In this document: in pieces, positions 54,212 to 61,938 of the stretch | How positions within the stretch are numbered: position 1 is the stretch's first letter | Layout: each line of letters begins with the position of its first letter | Source of the DNA: Colocasia esculenta | Taxonomy: Eukaryota > Streptophyta > Magnoliopsida > Alismatales > Araceae | Direction: 5' to 3' | Assembly (NCBI GenBank): GCA_014218235.1 | Contig: CM024766.1 | Coordinates: forward strand, 20,185,346 to 20,249,345 | Length of the DNA stretch: 64,000 nt | Translations under genes and position numbers: made by a program | The notes under the pieces: model-generated | Seen by the model: the letters and a program-made list of their open reading frames with translations, nothing else | What the model was told of the DNA's origin: nothing | Databases searched by the model: none

Positions 54212-54778
54212 ATGGCCGGGACACCGAGGAAACCTTGTGCCCTCATGTCAGTATTATTCATCATTTATCTCAGCCTCCTGCGGCCGATAGACAGCTATGT
54301 GGTGGGTGAGGGAAGCTTAACATGTAGCTTGGGGCAGGAGAAGGTGACCCGCCTCCACTTCTTCCTCCAAGACTTCATCAGCACCGCGAATCCGAGTGCC
54401 GTGAGAGTGGCACAAGTCAACGGCACCCGCTTGCCCTCCCTCTTCGGTGACCTGTACGTGGCGGATGACCCCATGACGGAGGGCGTCGACGTCGCCTCGA
54501 AGGTGGTAGGGAATGCTCAGGGCATCTACGCCTTGACCGGGCAAGACAAATTTTCCATCTTCATGGCCATGGACTTCGGGTTCACCGCCGGCGAGTTCAA
54601 CGGCAGCTCCATCAGCATGGTTTCCAGGAACCCTATATCGGAGCCCAACAGGGAGATGGCGGTGGTAGGCGGGCGGGGTCGATTCCGCCTGGCCCGGGGC
54701 TTCGCCCAACTTACCACGCGCTACTTCAGCGGCCCTGATGCCATTGTCGAGTACAACGTGACAGTCTTCCACTATTGA
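54212..54778 (+). CDS. Dirigent family protein
   Basis: Intronless frame of 188 residues, the usual dirigent length, with all family blocks. Family role: extracellular proteins that guide the stereochemistry of phenoxy-radical coupling in lignan and lignin formation, or related cyclisations in defence and cell-wall metabolism. N-terminus: MAGTPRKPCAL followed by a hydrophobic run (MSVLFIIYLSLL), a likely signal peptide. Then KVTRLHFFLQDF, FGDLYVADDPMTEG, VVGNAQGIYAL, FSIFMAMDFGF, FNGSSISMVSRN, REMAVVGGRGRFRLARGFA and YNVTVFHY at the C-terminus. Three N-glycosylation sequons (NGTR, NGSS, NVTV) fit secretion. An in-frame ATG at 54182 would add ten charged residues before the signal peptide; I prefer 54212. 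The subfamily and substrate cannot be told. It is the only apparently intact host gene here. Confidence 0.92.
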   Translation: MAGTPRKPCALMSVLFIIYLSLLRPIDSYVVGEGSLTCSLGQEKVTRLHFFLQDFISTANPSAVRVAQVNGTRLPSLFGDLYVADDPMTEGVDVASKVVGNAQGIYALTGQDKFSIFMAMDFGFTAGEFNGSSISMVSRNPISEPNREMAVVGGRGRFRLARGFAQLTTRYFSGPDAIVEYNVTVFHY

Positions 54779-54972
54779 AGTCGTATACATACAAGGCCAT
54801 TCAGCTTCTACGATCAGTCAGTTCTAAATATTTGAGAATTATTATGTACGAGAGTTCCATCCGATGAAGTGCAATCTATCTACACTACTGATGCTCTCCG
54901 ACTTCGATCATGAGCCAGCGGGGTCTGCCAATCTTGCTTTATTTGAGAGTAATTCATGGATGGTACAATAGG
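54779..54972 (+). other. Dirigent 3' flank
   Basis: 194 bp between the stop codon and the CACTA element, with no canonical AATAAA. The first AATAAA downstream is inside the transposon end (54979-54984). Confidence 0.5.
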
Positions 54973-55009
54973 CACTACAATAAATTGGATTTTTACCCGC
55001 AGATTTTAC

Positions 55010-55260
55010 CTATGGCACGGTAATATGTAGGTATAAATAAGAATTACATACGGTAAAAACATCCGTTGTAAGGTTATACATACGGTTATTTTAACCGTGT
55101 ATACACCTACATATAATTACAGTTTTACATAATAATGTGTGAAAGTAATTATTTTGATTACGGTTTACCAAAAAAATATAAGAAAAAGTTAAAATATACT
55201 TATGAAAAATTTAAAATATACGTATTAGTCAATACATAAAATCTAAAAAAATAAAAAACC
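55010..55260. repeat. CACTA left subterminal repeats
   Basis: Motifs of type ACGGTTA/ACGGTAA and AACCGT occur at about 55056, 55083, 55096, 55160 and 55258, in both orientations. Similar motifs lie at the right end (about 60352 and 60433). Such motifs bind transposase in CACTA elements. Confidence 0.55.
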
Positions 55261-55338
55261 GTATATCCATATTTAGTTGTGGCGGCAATGCGCGAGAGAT
55301 GAAAAAAAGTTGGATTAATTTAAGGGGGTTTCCCTTAC

Positions 55339-55915
55339 ATGGATACCCCATCCCGGCTGCCTAAACCTGGAGCAAGGGGCGTCGAGCTTCTGTTGGTCTC
55401 TACGGCAAGGAATAATGAGGAGATGTTCGCGAGGTATAGGGAAGCGACCAAGGTGGCGAGGAAGTCGTCGCCCTCGTGGACGCCTTGGGCCTGCTCGTCA
55501 TTGCCGTCGCCCTGCATGGCAACGCCCTCTCCCTCAGCTTGCCTGCCCTCGCCCCACCCCGACACGGCGAAGCCCTCACCCTCGGTCTGCCCCGCCCCAT
55601 CGTCACCCCGTGCGACAAGACGTCACCCTTCTTCGCTCCCTCCCTCAGAGTTGGGTGAGGTGCCGGAGGAGGAGGCTCCGACTCTGGCTTCGACATCCCC
55701 CATTGGACCCCACAATACTCTCTCAAGCAATGGAGGGTATCTCGCTGCGTGGCTTCTTCGACCTCCAGAAGATGAATATCCAGGGTTACCTGCTCCCACC
55801 CCCTCTTTCTCTCTCTCTCCCTCTCCTTTCTGTATCAGCTGCCATCGTTGTGGTCGCTTCACTCTTGGGCTTTGCATTGATTAGGTCGTTTGAGTCTCCA
55901 TCCTCGGCGTCGTAG
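55339..55915 (+). pseudogene. GC-rich captured segment, unidentified
   Basis: A GC-rich stretch in AT-rich surroundings with open frames in several phases (55339-55884, 55476-55658, 55415-55915). One frame has ARGVELLLVSTARNNEEMF and FARYREATKVARK, another DALGLLVIAVALHGNALSL, suggesting one protein broken by a frameshift near 55465. I cannot assign a family. It is probably a captured host exon or exons. Confidence 0.35.
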
Positions 55916-56049
55916 GTAGGGCTGCGTGGATGTCGGGGCACACCGCGCCGCTGATGAGGAGCGGTGGGCCGTCGGCCGCCTGGTCCCGTAGATCGCAGAT
56001 TGGCATGGCAGTCGGGATCAGCGTCCTGGTCGGAAAGGATGTGGACCGT

Positions 56050-56898
56050 CAGAGATCAAGGATCTGAGCCTCCGGGCAGAACTTTGGATCTCAAGGTTGG
56101 AGAATGCTGCTATACAAGATGCTACGGATGCCAACCTCTGTGTCAAGAATTATATCAGCACTCTCACACTCTAGTGGACTGATCGTGATTAGCAGTAGAC
56201 TGTGCAGAGGTAATGTCGTCGAATACCTTCACCCTCCTACCTAGCTCAAGTCTCTTTGTGTGGATAACTATGATGGGGAAGACGTGCCAAGCTGGCTAGG
56301 GAACGCATCCCTGTCGGATCTTGTCAATTAATTGAGGATTTCTTGTTGCAAAAGATGGGAATATTTTCTGCCACTTGGGCAGCTGCCTTTGCTTCAGGAG
56401 CTATTTATTAAAGGAATGCATGGTGTGAGGAGCATCGACTGCTAGCGTCGCAACAGTGGCAACCACCCATGTTTTAAACTTCTACAGAAGCTCACATTTT
56501 TGGATTTTCCTGCTTTGGAGAGTTGACATCTAGGAGAAGGTGGGATGCCTCAGCTGAGTGAACTCTGTATTTCACATTGCCCTATGTTGATTAAAATGCC
56601 TCATGTCCTAGCTTCACTTAAGAAGATGACAGTTAAAAACTGTGGGAAATTGTTGTCCCTCCCAATGGTCCTCCCCACACTCGAGGATTTAATAGTAGAA
56701 GCTTGTGACCCGAGAATATTGGACATGGTTGGCCAGTTCACCTGCCTTTTATCACTAACTGTTTCCCAGGTCTCAAGTCTTCCAGACATACAAGAAGGTC
56801 TCTTTGAACCCCTGACTTCTCTTAAAAGGTTAGAGATTACAGGTTGCAAGGATCTTGCTTCAATAGCTGGCGCAGAAGGATTCTTAAATTCCCTTTAA
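56050..56898 (+). pseudogene. NLR (NBS-LRR) gene fragment, LRR region
   Basis: Leucine-rich repeats of a CC-NBS-LRR (RGA-type) resistance protein. They begin with a broken stretch that includes ISRLENAAIQDATDANLC, STLTL, LKSLCVDNYDGEDVPSWLGN and SLSDLVN (56080-56330, with in-frame stops). They continue in an open stretch at 56545-56898 with LSELCISHCPML, LASLKKMTVKNCGKL, LPTLEDLIVEAC, CLLSLTVSQVSSLPD and LTSLKRLEITGCKDLAS. No P-loop, NB-ARC or coiled-coil part is present. It lies inside the CACTA in sense orientation. It cannot make a resistance protein; a transcript could give antisense or small RNA against NLR genes (inference). Confidence 0.75.
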
Positions 56899-57917
56899 TA
56901 CATCTGGCTCAAGATAGATTTTTTTTTTCATTTCTTAATTCTAATTCTAAATTACTAATATAATGATCTCACCATTCAGTGTTGCATGACATCAAGAGGC
57001 AAATCATGCGGTCTACACTGTTATTACATTTCCTTTTCTGTTTGTTGTGAGGTTTGGTAAGTGGGGGCATGGTATATGTTATCGTTGGGAGGATTGAGCT
57101 TTATATTGAGTGACAGCATACTCAAATATCAAGTTTATTCTTTTCCTAACTCATGGCTTGTCCACTAACTATACCATATTCTTCTTGTTTTATATTATCA
57201 AAAGAAAATAATATAATTAGTATATCAATACTTATTTACTTTTCATTTACATTGTTACAGAAGCAAAATAATTTGCAAATCCATAATTTGGCATTGACAT
57301 GGATGAGTATTCCAAGGATCCAGATCTTGTGGAATTTGGGTCTTTATCCTTTCTTTGTTGGTGTTACATATTTGTCTCGTTGTTAGTTTAACTGGGCCAA
57401 TTACTTGTGGCTTGAGTGCCTTTATGGTATATCCTATTTTAACTAGGTCAAAGTCATTTATATGGATGTTGCATCTGACCCAGATTCTTTGCTTTTGATT
57501 CTCTAGACACCTTCCATGAAGTGAAGAGCAAAAGGGAAAAGAAAAAGAACGTGCGTGAACATTAATTATTTAGTGTTATTGTTTTCTTTTCCAACCTTAA
57601 GTGCCTGTCTCTAACTTTCATATAGTGGATGCCCAAGGCAGGTCGGTTGGAATTTCTCTGGTGGAATGTGAACTTGGTTATATCAGTGGAATTCTCAGAC
57701 AGAAATTGGGTTGTAGTAGCAGAGGATAAAAATTCTACAAATCAACATTTGCCTATATTTTTTTCCCATTCTAGAGGTCTTCTCAGTATGTGGTGCATTT
57801 CCACCTTCTAAAAGAACCACCTTTCACAATATGAAGTTAATGTATTTGACTGTATGTTCTTCTTGCACTTAATTTGTTGATATACTGGCTTATGTTAGAG
57901 TTGCTATATTCTTACAG
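56899..57917. other. CACTA internal, intron-like sequence
   Basis: AT-rich sequence between the NLR fragment and the next captured exon. The open stretch 57629-57811 (LVISVEFSDRNWVVVAEDKN) may be part of a captured gene but I do not recognise it. Confidence 0.35.
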
Positions 57918-58052
57918 GGGCTTATCTGAACACAATAAAATGGATTACCAAGTATCTTTGCCCTACTGATATTGTACCACCACACATAGATATGGATTTG
58001 AGTGAGCTAGATGTGGGACAAAAACACGTTGAAGTTAAAAGTGCTGAGAATG
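57918..58052 (+). pseudogene. Captured exon resembling bL25-family ribosomal protein
   Basis: A 135-bp open segment flanked by an acceptor (CTTACAG) and a donor (GTAAGATG). It encodes GAYLNTIKWITKYLCP, then IVPPHIDMDLSELDVGQ. The P-x-I-x-(V/M)-D-(V/L)-S-x-L-D-(I/V)-G pattern is that of the C-terminal domain of bL25 (L25/TL5/CTC) proteins, which plants have in organelle forms. The retained splice sites show that it was captured as genomic DNA. Identification rests on a short motif. Confidence 0.5.
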
Positions 58053-58713
58053 GTAAGATGTGCTACAAGTGCATTATGTCGTGCTTGAATGTATGATGTT
58101 AATCTGAAAGGTCATAGTTTTGTATTTTTTTTTTGGTCTTTTAGATCATTCTTTTGTGTTTTTTTTTCCTTTAATTCTCTTGTGCTTAGTTTAAAATATG
58201 TCAACATGCAAGAATGGTGTTCTATTCATTACAATTTTTAATGACCCACCAATTTATAATTCTCAATTTTTTTATTTATCTTTACTTTGAAGTTTTGTCT
58301 GAAGGGAATTCTTATCTGCACCCAACATGTTACTCTTGCTTCATTTGTTTTCGCAGATTTTCACAATTCCTCATTTCACCTTTAGTTCAGAGGTTATGGA
58401 CCGGGATGTATTAACAGTTGATTCAGGTTATCTAGTATTTGAACTTATTGTTTTACTTTTTTCTTTTGTTTGTTTTATGTCCTAATCTGGATATCTAGCT
58501 GCTTGCTCTTTTATATTATGATTATGCAGAATTTAACCAGGTGTTGCAAAGTGATAGTTATCGACTTCTATAGCTTCAATGTCATACTACTGCTCAGTAA
58601 AATTTACTCTCGTGTTCTTCTATTCTTTTGTCTTAGTGTTTTGATTCTTGCTGGGAATAAGTTTGTTTCATTGACATTAGACCAGAGTACAGTGATTTGT
58701 GCTAGAACCTTAA

Positions 58714-58960
58714 TTTTTTTTTTTTTTTTTGCCGGATCTTACTTAGAACCCCGAGTCAGCCCTTAAAGTTTCATTGATGTAAGCCAAGGAATAAGTACAA
58801 AACAGGGGGGACATTCCACATTACCCCTCTAATGCATCTGCAGCCTTGTTGCCCCCTCTAACAGCATGTCAGAACTTAATTTCCATACGATCTTTGGCAA
58901 GGCATAAAATGGTTCCACCTTGAGCATAAAATCCATGGAACATTGCTATGTAAAGATGAA
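58714..58960 (-). mobile_element. LINE 3' end with poly(A)
   Basis: On the minus strand a segment encodes RGGNKAADAL, the end of the RNase H domain of plant L1-type LINEs, followed by a stop, a short 3' tail and a run of 17 A (T run at 58714-58730). It is a 5'-truncated LINE insertion inside the CACTA. Confidence 0.6.
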
Positions 58961-59514
58961 ATATTCCTCAAGACAGTCTGATCCAACAATTAAAGACTTA
59001 TACCGTTGTTGCTTACATAGGTGAAGGCCAATGGTGATACCTCTAAGTCTAGAAAGTTTAAGTTTCTTAGAATTTGGTTGGGGTCTGTCTCATTGTACCT
59101 ATCACATAGTGCTTGGTTTGATGACCATCAACTGCTTTGGCCCAATTCAAGAGTGGTATAGACTCTCAAAGTATGTTACCATATGCAACACCATATAGGC
59201 ATTTGAATCATTGGATATGTTTTGGAAAGACTCCAAATAAAGAATTAATAGATTTATCAACTGATCCAATTGTTTCCTGCAATCATAGATTTCCTCTTGA
59301 TAATGTTCAAAGAAGTAGAGGGGACAAGTAATTTTATCTAGGTGCCCTGTCTCTGAAAATTATTTTTATTGTTGTTAAAGTCTTATTGTTAGAGAAGGGG
59401 GGCAGCAAGGCTAGATTTATTAAAGCCTTGTTGTCAATTTAATTGAATTCTTAAATAATGATCTACTTACAACATACCATATTTCACTATGATGATTGGT
59501 TTTCCATTTTTCAG

Positions 59515-59604
59515 ATTTTGGAAGTAATTACAACACTTAGATGCTGTGAGGACTTCTCTTTGAAACGTTTAGGATTTCTGGGAGATTTTGCACTTAAATT
59601 CAAT
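59515..59604 (+). pseudogene. Captured exon of a Dicer-like RNase III domain
   Basis: A 90-bp open segment between TTTTTCAG and GTAAGTTG. It encodes ILEVITTLRCCEDFSLKRL and then GFLGDFALKFN. This matches the start of an RNase III domain of plant Dicer-like proteins, where TT-x-RC-x-E-x-FS precedes the signature ERLExLGDxxLK. Two acidic residues of the signature are replaced (Lys and Gly), so the piece is decayed or diverged. The exon has intact splice borders, again showing DNA-level capture. No further Dicer domain is certain nearby. Confidence 0.55.
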
Positions 59605-60340
59605 GTAAGTTGTTCATCTCTTTCTTTGTTTTTCCCCTTCATCTAACTAGAAATTTTGCTTTGTAGATCTGTGACTTCTCCAAGAATAAAGGAAAACCCC
59701 AAGTTCTTCATTCAGAATGCCATTTTCTTCTTCCTAGCATATGTCATGATTGTTTCATCCCTAAAATTGACCGATGTTTGAACTGTTTAAACAAAAGGTG
59801 GATATTTTTCAACAAGTATTTGTTTGTTTCCGATATGCATAGCATATTTTGAATTTGTTTTGTCTTATATATGTGAATGTGAATATGAGTGCACATGCAT
59901 GGATGTGAGTGTGGATATGTATGGATATGTGAGTGGATATTATGTGGATATTTGAGTGGACATGTGGATGTGAATGTTATTTTGCTTATGTGATGTAGAT
60001 GAGTGGATATGTGGATATGAATTTTATTTTTGTTATGTGGATGTAGATGTATTACATAGAATATTATATATGTATATGTATAACATGCATGTTTTTAGAA
60101 TAATTATACATGTTTACATATGATCTAGGTGTGGACACGTATGATCAGGTATGGATAGGTATGAATAGTTATATTTGTAATATATATATATTTATATATA
60201 TACACCTACGATTTTTAATAGTCATGACTAAACATCATTACATACATTTATTTATCATCATCTCAAAAAAGGTATTACTACCCTTATTTAACCATCATTA
60301 TAGATAACTTCTACAATTACATTTATTTATGATCATCTAT
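59605..60340. other. CACTA internal, non-coding
   Basis: AT-rich. It contains GTGGATATGTG-type degenerate repeats at 59870-60060 and TATATA runs at 60170-60205. No gene is recognised. Confidence 0.5.
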
Positions 60341-60626
60341 AAAAGGTATTACTACGGTTACAAAACCATCAGTATATGTTGCAATACCTATGCTTTTTAA
60401 GAATTTTTACTTATGTTTTTTAGGAATTTTTACTTACGGTTTATATTCGTATGAATAATTCAATATATAGCTATGATTATTTTTATGTGGGCATAGGCTT
60501 TAGTCACGCGCGCATGGGTGTCGGATTCAAATCGTAGCACTTTCCGTAGGTAGAGTGTTTTACTTTTGGATTTTGGGTATATACCTACAGTTATTATGCA
60601 AAGTTATATGTCCTTTTTTTGTAGTG

Positions 60627-61228
60627 AGGATATAGTGGCCATTAATTTCCACAATATAAAGGGGGTCCATCTCGAACTAGGTTGGAGACTATCGGATGGT
60701 CTTAGGATCTGGAAAATATCAAACACTCTTTGCTCACCATAAATAGATCTGCATAGCAAATAAAAGATCAAGAGACTTAGGATTGGGGTTACAAGGGAAA
60801 ATTCTCTCATGTCTAAATTAGTAGAGGCAAAAGCTTAAAGCAAGAGGGCGAGAAGATTCAAGATTGTTCTTCATTAATTTGAGTGGAAGAGTTTGTTATC
60901 TTTTTTAAGAGAGATATCCGAATGGATTATAAAGGTGGTCGATTTTTCAAATGATCTTCCATGCCTTGGCAACCACTAAAGTCATTTTGTGCATCGCCCC
61001 AGGGGAATGACCATCGTGGGAAACATGGCATATTACGAGATTCTTGGGTCATGATCACATATAATGGTATATGACCCCTTTATCTCCTTGACTATAGCTC
61101 CACATTCTTATGGGTAACCGTCGATTTAATGATATCGTTGATAGTTTAGCAACATGCTACTTTTGTCTCTAATCCAATGCTAGATTCTCTAGCGACAGAA
61201 TATCGACGAAATAAGCATGTTGCTATAT
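60627..61228. other. Unassigned 600 bp with a small inverted repeat
   Basis: No gene seen. Near the right end TAGCAACATGCT (61147-61158) and AGCATGTTGCTA (61214-61225) form a perfect 12-bp inverted repeat spanning 79 bp, possibly a tiny MITE or deletion derivative. Confidence 0.4.
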
Positions 61229-61935
61229 ATTGAACAACAGCTACCAGGCAAGTATCAAAATTACATCATTTGAAGCCTTATATGGCAAGAGTTGCAGATC
61301 ACCCCTTTGTTGGGAGGAGGTCGGAGAGAACTAATGGGTTGGACCCAACTTAATCGAAGCAACTATCAAGAAGGTTTAGATCATCAGGGAATGTCTAAAG
61401 ATAGTGCAGTCAAGACAGAAAAGTTATGCAGACAAAAGAAGGAGAGAGCTGGAATTCCAAGTTGGTGACCACGTGTTCTTGAAGGTCTCACCTTCAAGGG
61501 GAATTCAAAGATTTGGGATCTAGGGGAAGTTGAGTCCCAGGTTTATCGGCCCTTTTGAAATTCTTGAAAGGGTTGGTCAGGTGGCTTACAGACTTGCACT
61601 ACCGCCACAACTAGCTAATGTACACAATGTCTTCCACATATCCATGCTGAGGAAGTATTTATTCAATGCCGACCATATGATTAGCCATGAGGACTTGGAG
61701 ATTCGGGAAGACCTGACCTATGAAGAGAAGCCGATTAAGCTATTGGATCGAATGTTACAATGACTCAGGAATTGTATCATACCTATGGTAAAGGTCCAAT
61801 GGAGTCGAGATGGAGTTAGAAATGCTACCAGGGAAACGGAGGAGAGAATGAAAAAAAACCATCCAGAATTATTCTCAGGTATGATGCTATATCATTGTGT
61901 ATAAATTTGGGGACCAAATTTTCTCAAGTGGGGGA
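61229..61935 (+). pseudogene. Element G integrase C-terminus and chromodomain-like tail
   Basis: Starts abruptly inside integrase (NNSYQASIK, FEALYGKSCRSPLCW) and stays mostly in one frame with several in-frame stops. It continues with QKSYADKRRRELEFQVGD, LSPRFIGPFEIL, VFHISMLRKY and LTYEEKPIKLLD, then a decayed chromodomain-like end (MVKVQWS, NHPELFS). AATTTGGGGACCAAATT follows, as in A and F. It is 5'-truncated at about 61228. Confidence 0.82.
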
Positions 61936-61938
61936 GGA
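61928..61938 (+). other. Element G polypurine tract
   Basis: GTGGGGGAGGA directly precedes the LTR start TGTAACGCCC. Confidence 0.85.

Larger units (their letters stand above)
54973..60626. mobile_element. CACTA transposon carrying several gene fragments, TSD AGG
   Basis: Ends are CACTACAATAAATTGG at 54973 and, inverted, CACTACAAAAAAAGG ending at 60626. Both are flanked by the 3-bp duplication AGG (54970-54972 and 60627-60629), as expected for CACTA/EnSpm elements. The subterminal regions (55010-55260 and about 60340-60450) hold repeated ACGGTTA/AACCGT motifs. I see no transposase. Instead the 5.65 kb carries an unidentified GC-rich segment, an NLR fragment, a bL25-like exon, a Dicer-like exon and a LINE tail. 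It is a non-autonomous gene-capturing (Pack-type) element inserted 195 bp downstream of the dirigent stop. Confidence 0.85.

Noticed and set aside
54317..54790. 157-codon minus-strand frame
   Set aside because: It is antisense to the dirigent gene, whose protein matches its family over the full length. The antisense frame is a by-product of GC-rich codons.
58470..58766. 98-codon hydrophobic frame
   Set aside because: AT-rich intron-like sequence inside the CACTA running into the T tract of a LINE. The hydrophobicity is a codon effect.
60500..60540. tRNA-like B box (GGATTCAAATC) suggesting a SINE
   Set aside because: No matching A box or tRNA fold could be traced, and the sequence lies within the CACTA end region.
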